NCBI RefSeq assembly: GCF_002127325.2
Contig: NC_035433.2
Coordinates: forward strand, 92,768,033-92,832,032
Length of the DNA stretch: 64,000 bases
Source of the DNA: Helianthus annuus
Taxonomy: Eukaryota; Streptophyta; Magnoliopsida; Asterales; Asteraceae
Direction: 5' to 3'
Both the position numbers and the translations under genes were made by a program. The notes below the pieces were generated by a model. That model was not told the origin of the DNA. It was given only the letters and a program-made list of their open reading frames with translations, and did not search any database. Shown one piece after another: positions 52,487-64,000 of this stretch. How positions within the stretch are numbered: the first letter of the stretch is position 1; each line of letters opens with the position of its first letter.

Positions 52487-54098
52487 ATGTTGCTCCGGAA
52501 TTCTCCACACAAGGATTCCAAGAAGGATAGTCCCTTAAAAAGCCAGGGGATTATCAAGGATTCTCCTACGGAGAGGTGTTGCTTTACTGATGTTCACATA
52601 GACAGAATTCGTCATTGCTTTCCGGCGAATGCTGTTTTCAAGTCCTTCACACCTACCGCTCTGAGTGACTCTGTTTCGAATACCTGGGTGGCTTTTCCTG
52701 CTACTCCATTTACCATAGGGTATTCATATCCTTTTCCCTTGTTCACCCAATCTTTCTTTTCCTTAACCGGCATCTCATATATCCAAGCTATGCCGATGAT
52801 CTGGAGGGTTCTGTATACCTTCGAGAGGATCATCGAGCAGGAAGGGATTGATCTGGGGATGGCGGAGTTAGCTGAGTTTTACGATCTCACCACCTTTGGT
52901 TCTCACCGGTATTTGTTGAAACGGAAAGCCGGGGAGGATCACCCTGTCTTCAAGGTCACTAAGAACGATACAAACTGGAAGCGTCGCTTTTTCTTTGTTA
53001 GGAGGGATTCCATCCCAGATGGGAAGGATCTGCCCAAGGAATGGGCCACTCATGGTAGGATAGAGGATCCTCGAAGGATCACTATCAGCCCTGTCTCATA
53101 TAATGAGGATCATTAATATCTCTTTTTATCTCTTGTGCAGCTATATCCATCGCTCATCTGAAATTAAGCCCTGCTGCAAAAAGAGAGAGTCCTAGCTTTT
53201 AAAAAGCTTAATCCTGAAATCAGAAGTTTCCAAGTCACCGTCCAAGATTCTCAAGAAGTATCCTCTGCATCTGCCACTATGTCAAGTAAGTATCCTTATA
53301 GAAAATAAATTAAATGTAGGATTGTTTGATTAATAAAGCAACTTATCTTGTTTTTGATTGTGTAGGTGCTGGAAAGTCTGCCAGGTCTGTCAAGTCTGCT
53401 TCTAAATTTGGGATAGATGATCTCACCAACGTCAAGTCTTCGAGGAAGAAGGCTCCTGCTGCCAGTCCTTCGGCTTCAGCCCCCAAGGCACCTATCCGGG
53501 GCAAGGGAAAAAAGAGAAAAACCTCTGAAGATCCCCAAGGATTTCCCCTCCTCCGTCAGCAATTCCTTGACTACGTGAATGAGGTAAGGATCACTGCCCC
53601 TGTTGGTTATCCGTTTCGAATATCCTGTTTCTTTGAGGATCATCCGGTTCTGAACTTACCTTACTTCCCTCTTTGCAGAAACTCGCCGAGATCGAGACCT
53701 ATCTTGGCCATGTTGAGGATCAAGAGAGCCAGATTGCCGACCTTCAACAAATGGGCGTGCTTAAGGATCTCAAGATAGCAGATCTTGAGAAGGAACTCCG
53801 GGCCATGAAGGATGAGGCTGCTCAGAGGTTGATCGATATGGATAATGAGAAGCAGGAGATCACCCAAGACGCCAAGGTCTCCGCGGCAATTGCTATGTAT
53901 AAGATACAACTTCAGATGGCTGAGGAGGCTCAGGATCCTACCTTTGACAAAAGCTCGTGGGACGTTGAAGGTTGGAAGGCAAGGCTGGCGGACCTGGAGG
54001 ACGAGGATGAGGCTGAGGAGATCCCCATGCTGGAAGGCGGTGATGCTGAGAAGGATCAAGGTGGCGATGCTGGTGGTGACGAAGCAGCGAAGGTGTAG
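52487..54098 (+). pseudogene. E antisense gene, four exons, frameshifted in exon 2
   Basis: Exons are 52487-53054, 53141-53285, 53366-53583 and 53679-54098, with the same GT-AG splice sites as D. Exon 2 has one extra A (GCAAAAAGAGAG around 53178), making it 145 bases instead of 144 and leading to an early stop. Exons 1, 3 and 4 are otherwise open: the PF04195-like domain, the basic RGKGKKRK cluster and the acidic coiled coil. Confidence 0.78.
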
Positions 54099-54376
54099 GC
54101 TGCATGATTGGGCGATGATGGATATTTCGAGACTAGGCCGGAGCCCAATTTTTTAGGATTGGTAGTGGTTTTTTGTGGTAGTGGTGTTTGTGAACAATTA
54201 TGGTCTGTAATCTCTGAACAATAGATTTTAGGGTAAAGGATCCTGGATCCTTTGAACAATAGGTAGGATTACAAAAAGGTGGAGGGATCCTCTGTTTGGG
54301 GGATGAAGCCTTTGTGATCCTGCCGCTTTTACTTTCCTGCACAATGCTAAGACCGCATAGACAATGGACACCCTTT

Positions 54377-54426
54377 GCCAACCCATGTGGACGGGCCACG
54401 TTTTGCTGGTAGAAATGTGGGTTGGC
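54377..54426 (+). other. E inverted repeat, possible hairpin
   Basis: GCCAACCCA...TGGGTTGGC arms, as in A, B and D. Confidence 0.55.
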
Positions 54427-54887
54427 AATTTTGACAACTTTTTGAAAGGGTTAATGATCCTTTTGTTTAATAATATAACTTTAACTTTTCTGGCTTATCT
54501 CGTGTTGGTATCCTTATTTTCTTGTTTCTTGGTTGTTTTTGTAGTATATTTGTTTAAAGTGGCAAGAGTTGAAAATATATTTAATAAAGTTAGGATATGA
54601 TCCTAGATCAAATATCCTGATATTGAAAATATTCAAAGTATTTTAGTTCAAGGACCATAGGTTTGGTTGTCAAAGTATAAGGGTCGGTTAGGATAATGAG
54701 TATAATCAAAATAGTCAAGGATCATACCTGAGGATCCAAGTTAGGATCCTAACCTTCAATCGGGATAACCATAAGTAAAACTTTTAATGGATACTAAGGA
54801 TTAAGGATCCTTAATTGTTTAACTTCGAAAACCTGAAAAAACGGAACATAACTTGGGACTAAGCCAATGTAAGAGATAAATTAGCAA

Positions 54888-54992
54888 CTGGGGACATGCC
54901 CAAAGGATAACCGAGAATGATCCCGGAGGATCACTGGGGACAAGCCCAAAGGATAACTGGGGATGATCCCGGAGGATCACTGGGGACAAGCC
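54888..54992 (+). repeat. E 23-bp tandem repeat, mixed units
   Basis: GGGGACAAGCCCAAAGGAT and GATGATCCCGGAGGAT type units alternate, about four to five in all. Confidence 0.8.
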
Positions 54993-55049
54993 CAAAGGAT
55001 CGTATGTAAACTGGAGTATGGCCCTTACTGGCGACTATCCAAACTTAGT

Positions 55050-55189
55050 GACATGAAAATGTCAAAACCTTGGCTAACGTGAAAACGTTAGAAACCTTAG
55101 GAACGGATGTATGGTACGTCTACCATTATACGGAGGATCCTGGGTATAGCCAGTACGATGAGGTTGTCAGCCCCGGAAGTGGGTACTGG
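55050..55189 (+). other. E hairpin cluster
   Basis: GACAT-GAAA-ATGTC (55050-55063), CTAACGT-GAAA-ACGTTAG (55074-55091), ATGGTA-CGTC-TACCAT (55111-55126), CCAGTAC...GTACTGG (55150-55189). Confidence 0.6.
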
Positions 55190-55509
55190 TCCCAAAGACG
55201 TGAACTATATCAGGATCATCGTGCGCTGCTGGCGGAAACTGGGGATAATCCCAAGAATAACTGGGGTTGGACCCAAGGATCTGCGGTGCTTTTGAAGATC
55301 TTTGACGATATGCTGAAGATACCTGAACTATCATAACTCAAATGTTTCGTGAGTAGAGGATGAAGGATACAGGATCCTTATCCTTTGGTAAAAAGTAAGG
55401 AAATGTAAATGTTTTAAGATAAGGACATTACCAGAGTAAGGATCACTGACATCATCGGGATCCTTCGAGGATACTTCAGTGTGAGGATCACATGCTTGAG
55501 GGATCATGT

Positions 55510-58773
<3,264 letters not shown>

Positions 58774-61344
58774 CTATTGCTCCCTTGGCTTCGAGGTTGG
58801 CTTCATAGATGAGGTATAACAATCCTTAGCCTCCTGCTGATCACTGTCGATCTTGATTATCCCCCATGGGCTAGGGAGCTTCACACATTGATGGTAGGTG
58901 GATGGGACTGCTTTCATATCATGTATCCAAGGCCTGCCAAGGATAACGTTGCAACAAGATAAACAGTCAATAACACAAAATTTCTGATAATTATGTAATC
59001 CTTCCACGTAGATTGGGAGTTTGATGTCCCCCAGAGTTTTCTTCGTTTCCCCACTGAATCCTACAAGCACGGAGGATCTTGGTGTGATGTCTGATTCTGG
59101 GATTCCCATCTTCTTCAGGACATCAAGCTGGATAATGTTCACTGAGCTCCCTCCATCAATAAGGATCCTGCGGACAAAATGGTTAGAGATAAAGAGAGTG
59201 ATAACTAAACTATCATGGTGAGGATCCTGAATGTTAATGCGATCATCCTCATCAAATGTTATCATCTTCCCTTCTGAGACACTTGAGGTTCTAATAGGCC
59301 TTTCTCCATTATCCATTTTTGATTCTTTTGCATGTCTTTTGGTCGCCGAGAAGGATGTACCACAGATGTCTGATCCTCCGGATATAAAGTTAATCACTTG
59401 TGCATTGGCCGGAGGTGCTGGAGCCTTTTTGGGGATCCTTTCAGGATCCTGAGTCCTTTGCTTTTTTCTCCCCAGCAATTCTTTTAGATACCTCTTGCTT
59501 AGCAGGTATCCAATTTCTTTTCTTAAGGCTATGCAATCTTCAGTTAGATGCCCGAAATCCTCATGGTATGCACACCATTTTGACTTGTCTTTAGTCCCAG
59601 ATGGTTTATCATTCTTCCTGGGCCACCTAGCTTTTTCACCTAGATTCTGCATTGCAAGGATTAATTCATGATTATCAACGGAAAAACAATATTCTGAGAT
59701 TGGAGGATATTCTTCATCATCCTCTTCTTGGTCAACAGCATGCACATTCTTGTTCTCATTTCTATGGTAGGATTTGAATTTGTTGTTCTTGAAGGAGGAT
59801 CCTTGCTTCTCCTGTTTTGAGGATCCTACTTGTCTCTCCTGGATCCTCTTGTCATCCTCTAGCCGGATGAACCTGAGTGCTCGAGTTCTTACTTCATCTA
59901 GATTCCTGCATGGTGTCATAACAAGATCATCATAGAATAATGAATCCTTAAGCAGTCCCATTTTGAAGGCTTCAACAGCCGTAGCCATATCCAAGTTGGG
60001 AATGTCCAAGGATTCTTTACTAAATTTGGTTATATAATCCCTTAATGATTCATTATGATTTTGAGTTATCCTGTACAAATCACTAGTTAATTTTTCAAAT
60101 TTTCTGCTACAAGAGAATTGGTTATTGAATAAATTAACTAAATTAGCAAATGAAGTAATAGAGTAGGGGGGAAGACTTAGCAGCCACTTAAGAGCTGATC
60201 CAGTAAGAGTGGATCCAAATCCTTTACATAGGCATGCTTCCTTCAACTTTTCTGGGATAGGATTGATCTCCATCCTCTCCCTGTATTGTGCTATATGCTC
60301 CTCTGGATCCGTTGTGCCATCATACAGCTTCATAGTAGGGATATGGAACCTTTTGGGTACCTCTGCATCACAAATTGGTGGTGCAAAGCGAGATACCTTG
60401 TGGCTTCCATCTGCAATCTCTGGGATAGGCTTGACTACCCCTGGAACACTTGAGATCATATCTTTTAGCTTCTGCAACTCCCTGGCCATAGCATGATTGG
60501 TACCTGTATCCTGCATGAATCCATGGTTAGTGGTAAGATAATTATTTAAAGTGTTACCTCCCATTGGGTTCAAGTTAGTGAATCCATATTGCTGGGACTC
60601 TGGAACAACGGAGGGACCAGTGGAAGCAATGGTCTGCATTGGAATGAAGTCCCCTTGATGGATATCTAGACTTCCCGTTTGCAAACTTTTTAGGGATCCT
60701 GGTATCTGGAAGGATCCTGGTGTCTGGGATGATCCTGGAACGAAGGAGGATCCTTGAACCTGGGATGATCCTGGAACAAAGGAGGATCCTTGGCCCTGGA
60801 ATGATCCTGGAACAAAGTAGGATCCTTGAAACTGCTGTGCCCCCGGATAGGCTCCTGAATTCATGAAGGATCCCATGTATTGAGGATAGGATCCTTCTGG
60901 CTGAAAATGTGAGCCTGATGTCTGAGTCATTGCTGCCGACTTGAGATGTGATCCTCTTGACTCCCCTATGATTTGCACGTCCGGGATCCCTGATGGCTGG
61001 GAAGTGATCATTGGAGTATCGAAGGTCAAGGATTTGGGCATCAGTGGGGAATGATCCTCTGCCGTTTTCATCTGTCTTTTGAGATCTCCAATTTCTCTGA
61101 GGATCCTTTCATTAGTTTCATCCTGCCGCTGCATACGATCCTTCATCTGCAAAATCAAAGTAAATACATCACTAGTACTAGGAATATAAGAATTCATAGC
61201 AGAAGAAGATGGAGGTTTAGAGTTAGTAGGAGTTTGTCTCTTCTCAGCATTCTTCTGGGATCCTGCCGGTGGAGGAGGTAGAGTGCTTTGAGACGAGGTG
61301 ACTGCAGACATCGCCGTGGACATGTTTTTCAATGATGAAGCCAT
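58774..61344 (-). CDS. gag-pro: E Gag-protease polyprotein (856 aa)
   Basis: The start is the ATG at 61344 (MASSLKN), 58 bases inside the PBS. The open frame extends upstream through the PBS to 61434, but that part is non-coding in the other copies. It shows coiled coil, three 12-residue repeats, capsid domain, CX2HX4HX4C knuckle and protease D-G-G-S-S. No lesion is seen. Confidence 0.9.
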   Translation of the reverse strand: MASSLKNMSTAMSAVTSSQSTLPPPPAGSQKNAEKRQTPTNSKPPSSSAMNSYIPSTSDVFTLILQMKDRMQRQDETNERILREIGDLKRQMKTAEDHSPLMPKSLTFDTPMITSQPSGIPDVQIIGESRGSHLKSAAMTQTSGSHFQPEGSYPQYMGSFMNSGAYPGAQQFQGSYFVPGSFQGQGSSFVPGSSQVQGSSFVPGSSQTPGSFQIPGSLKSLQTGSLDIHQGDFIPMQTIASTGPSVVPESQQYGFTNLNPMGGNTLNNYLTTNHGFMQDTGTNHAMARELQKLKDMISSVPGVVKPIPEIADGSHKVSRFAPPICDAEVPKRFHIPTMKLYDGTTDPEEHIAQYRERMEINPIPEKLKEACLCKGFGSTLTGSALKWLLSLPPYSITSFANLVNLFNNQFSCSRKFEKLTSDLYRITQNHNESLRDYITKFSKESLDIPNLDMATAVEAFKMGLLKDSLFYDDLVMTPCRNLDEVRTRALRFIRLEDDKRIQERQVGSSKQEKQGSSFKNNKFKSYHRNENKNVHAVDQEEDDEEYPPISEYCFSVDNHELILAMQNLGEKARWPRKNDKPSGTKDKSKWCAYHEDFGHLTEDCIALRKEIGYLLSKRYLKELLGRKKQRTQDPERIPKKAPAPPANAQVINFISGGSDICGTSFSATKRHAKESKMDNGERPIRTSSVSEGKMITFDEDDRINIQDPHHDSLVITLFISNHFVRRILIDGGSSVNIIQLDVLKKMGIPESDITPRSSVLVGFSGETKKTLGDIKLPIYVEGLHNYQKFCVIDCLSCCNVILGRPWIHDMKAVPSTYHQCVKLPSPWGIIKIDSDQQEAKDCYTSSMKPTSKPREQ

Positions 61345-61401
61345 GTAATTCTTTGAAATGATTTCGAACAAAAAGGTTTTCTTATGAATGAAGCACCAAT
61401 T

Positions 61402-61419
61402 GCCCCACGGTGGGCGCCA
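61402..61419 (-). other. E primer binding site
   Basis: The complement reads TGGCGCCCACCGTGGGGC. Confidence 0.8.
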
Positions 61420-61422
61420 AAC

Positions 61423-62152
61423 TGTTTTGGTCAAAAATCACACAAGGATAATGTAACCAAACTTTATGTAAACGGGGTATGATGCTTGGCTAATTATGAA
61501 AGTAAAGGATCACTTCTGTGATAAAGATGCAAAGACACAATGATTTATACGAGGAAAAAGCCCTTGATCAATGTATGATCTCCGGCATAAAAAACCTCGG
61601 GTGATGGCAACTACCGATCACCAAACTTCAATATAAAAACAAAATGGTTACAACTTCGGATGATAATGAGCTGAGTACAAGGATCACTATTGTTTCGAGT
61701 GTCTAAGTGTGTGAGAGTTGCGTTGTATGTCGTGTGTGTTCTTCCGAATGAGGAAGAGTGGTATTTATATGTGTGTAGGTGACCTATTTTAGGTAGTTAA
61801 ACTAATATTCAGCTCATTACCCCTTTAGAAATGAGATACAATCTAGCCTAAATAGCCGCCCATAAATCAAGCCTTGTTTCCATATCCTGTGCAACGTCTA
61901 TCTTCAATTAAGCTCTTGCCATAATTGTGAAGACGCGTCCCTTGATCATGATGCTTAGAGCGTATCCTGCTAGATATTCCTGCAAAAAATAACATTGCAT
62001 TAAGCGAAGATGATCGTTAGTATGAGGATCCTATAATGTCCCATGATCCTGATCCTGAAGTCCTGCTGAGGATCACTGTCTGCCAAAGAAATAAGGATCA
62101 CTGGTTAGGATCACATGTAAGGATCACCTATAATAAAAATCCAGCCCTAACA
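61423..62152 (-). repeat. E 5' LTR (730 bp)
   Basis: It is the partner of 51441-52169, followed by the duplicated CTTAT. Confidence 0.92.
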
Positions 62153-63745
62153 CTTATATCTTGCGGTATCCTCAAAAGCAGTAAGTGCAGTCCTTGTTAA
62201 GGATCATGAAGGTACACAATATCCTGTCTATTATGTAAGTAAGAGTTTACTTGATGCTGAATCCAGGTATTCACACCTTGAAAAGCTTATTCTTGCATTA
62301 ATTATGGCATCTACTAAGTTAAGACATTATTTTGAAACCCATGTCATTATTGTTAGAACTAACTTTCCAATTAAGAATGTCCTCAGGAAACCAGAGATGT
62401 CCGGAAGGATGGCTAAATGGGCAGTAAAACTTAGTGCCCATGATATAAGATATAAGCCCAGAACAGCAATCAAATCTCAAGCATTAGCAGACTTTGTGGC
62501 TGATTTCAGTAGTGATTTACAAAAGGAAGCTGAACTAGAAGTCCAGCAGCTGGATGAGACCAAGCATCCTTGGATACTACATACTGATGGATCCTCAAAT
62601 GTTAAAGGCACGGGGCTTGGTATACTACTAAAATCGCCACAGGGGGACATAATACCCCACTACATAGCTTGTGAGTTCCAAGCCACTAACAATGAGGCTG
62701 AATATGAAGCCTTGATTGCTGGTTTGCAAATCGCTAAGCATATGGGGATCAGGTATCTTGAGGTATACGTGGACTCATTGCTAATCACTAATCACTTTAA
62801 TGGATCCTATGCTGTTAAAGGTGAAAAACTAACCAAATATTTAGAGATAGTCAAAGAATTGGCACTCTCCTTTGTTTTCTTTAGTTTAACACAGGTACCA
62901 AGGGAAGAAAATACAGAGGCTGATGCATTGGCTAATCTAGGATCATCCTTGAAGATCCTAGAGGATATAAGTATCCCCATCATCCATATCCTAACCCCTG
63001 CTATTGAAAATCAAGTGACCATGGAAATAGAACAAGATTCTGCAATGATCCCTAGTGAGGATACTCAATCCTGCCCAGGATCATGGATCTCACCAATCAT
63101 GAGATACTTACAACACGGGGAGATTCCTATGGGAGAAAACCATAGGGCTTTCAGAATTAAGGTATCTCAATTTACAATCTTAAATAATATATTGTATAAG
63201 CGATCTCTTGCAGGACCATATTTGAGATGTATCGAGGATCCTGAAGTCCAAGAAGTTCTGAAAGACTTCCATGAAGGAGATTGTGGAAACCACACTGGGG
63301 GCAAGGCATTGTTCTCAAGGATCTTAAGGACAGGATACTACTGGCCAACTATGAGAAGGGATGCTGTGGAATATGCTAAGAAGTGTGATCCTTGTCAAAG
63401 ACACAGCAATATCCTTCACCAGCCGGCTGAATTTCTGCACCCTATATCCTCTTCTTGGCCATTTATGAGATGGGGGATGGATATAGTTGGCAAGCTCCCT
63501 AAGGCACCTGGTGGAAAAGTGTTCATGCTTGCTATGACTGATTACTTCTCCAAGTGGATAGAGGCTGAAGCTTTTGCCCAAGTCAGAGAGAAGGAAGTTA
63601 TATCCTTTATTAAGAGAAATATTATAACTAGATTTGGCATTCCTTCTGAAATTATATGTGATAATGGTTCCCAATTTATTGGGAGCAGAACTGCTAACTT
63701 TTGTGACAGCTGGGGGATTAAGATGATAACATCAACACCAGTCCA
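62153..63745 (+). pseudogene. pol: C5 pol, continuation after E (RNase H domains and part of integrase)
   Basis: It starts with the duplicated CTTAT and carries on the native RNase H, the second RNase H (TDGSSN around 62585) and integrase with the HHCC finger and both Asp residues (TDYFSKW, CDNGSQF). It is cut after STPVH, before the catalytic Glu, where an unrelated LTR starts. The frame is open in this part. Confidence 0.87.
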
Positions 63746-64000
63746 TGTCACATCCCCAAAATCCCACCTGCGGAGTACTACCGCTTGGAGGCGTGACTGA
63801 CCAGGATCCAGCCACCAATCATACTGAACAGGCATATAAGTAGTTATAAAAGTTTAACCATCACGATTGGTGTTCCAAAACAATTAAGTTTAAGTTGCAA
63901 GCGGAAGCATAAGTTTAAAGTTGTAACATAAGTTCAAAAGTTTCAAGTTTAACATAACACGTAGCAACCCGTGTCCCACAACGATCCTCCTCCATGCAAG
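63746..64000. mobile_element. X: edge of an unrelated LTR element
   Basis: The sequence changes abruptly to TGTCACATCCCC and no longer matches any copy in the window. A start in TGTCACA is typical of an LTR edge. GTCCA or similar just before it may be the target duplication. Its orientation cannot be told from 255 bases, and no coding region is visible. Confidence 0.6.

Larger units (their letters stand above)
54099..55509 (+). other. E 3' non-coding region
   Basis: It holds the inverted repeat, the 23-bp array, the hairpin cluster and the 62-codon frame (55107-55295, +). A second overlapping frame (55070-55336, 88 codons from a TTG) is open only in E. Nothing else is recognisable. Confidence 0.6.

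Noticed and set aside
61345..61434. 30-codon N-terminal extension of E Gag through the PBS
   Set aside because: It overlaps the primer binding site and LTR edge and is not open in the other elements.

Overview
The window is plant repeat DNA. It is almost wholly a nest of Ty3/gypsy LTR retrotransposons, and I see no host gene. The lineage is Tat: the Gag has a CX2HX4HX4C zinc knuckle, pol runs RT, a degenerate native RNase H, a second archaeal-type RNase H and a DD35E integrase with no chromodomain, and four copies carry an intron-containing gene on the opposite strand between pol and the 3' LTR. The LTRs are about 715-730 bp (TGTT...AACA), with 5-bp target duplications and a primer site matching plant tRNA-Lys(CTT). 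The host is a plant, probably a eudicot. An Asteraceae host is only an impression from the style of the LTR at the right edge.

Layout. T0 (1-5332, +) is an old, divergent gag-pol with premature stops. C1 (5333-8496, +) is an LTR-gag-protease fragment sitting in T0's tail. Inside C1 begins a tandem series of truncated 'LTR + half gag' units: U1 (8497-10254 and 31762-32124), U2 (32125-33882 and 44624-44986) and U3 (44987-46946). It leads into a longer copy, C5 (46947-51440 and 62153-63745). Four full-length, young elements interrupt this chain: B (10255-31761, -) in U1, D (33883-44623, -) in U2, E (51441-62152, -) in C5, and A (11671-22414, +) inside B's antisense gene. A further, unrelated LTR (X) starts at 63746. 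The deepest nesting is five levels: T0 > C1 > U1 > B > A.

How each full element is built (sense order): 5' LTR, PBS, gag-protease ORF, one UAG stop followed by CAA TTA, pol in the same frame, about 1.4 kb of non-coding DNA with 23-bp repeats and hairpins, an antisense four-exon gene with its own TATA box, polypurine tract, 3' LTR. The in-frame UAG CAA UUA matches the tobacco-mosaic-virus type readthrough signal and is the likeliest route to Gag-Pol.

No copy is fully intact. A (LTRs differ at 1 of 718 positions) has an open gag and pol but a frameshifted antisense gene. B has integrase Glu>Lys, and its antisense gene is both frameshifted and split by A. D has an intact antisense gene but integrase Asp>His. 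E lacks the catalytic start of the second RNase H and has a frameshifted antisense gene. All positions and differences were read by eye; no alignment or database search was run.
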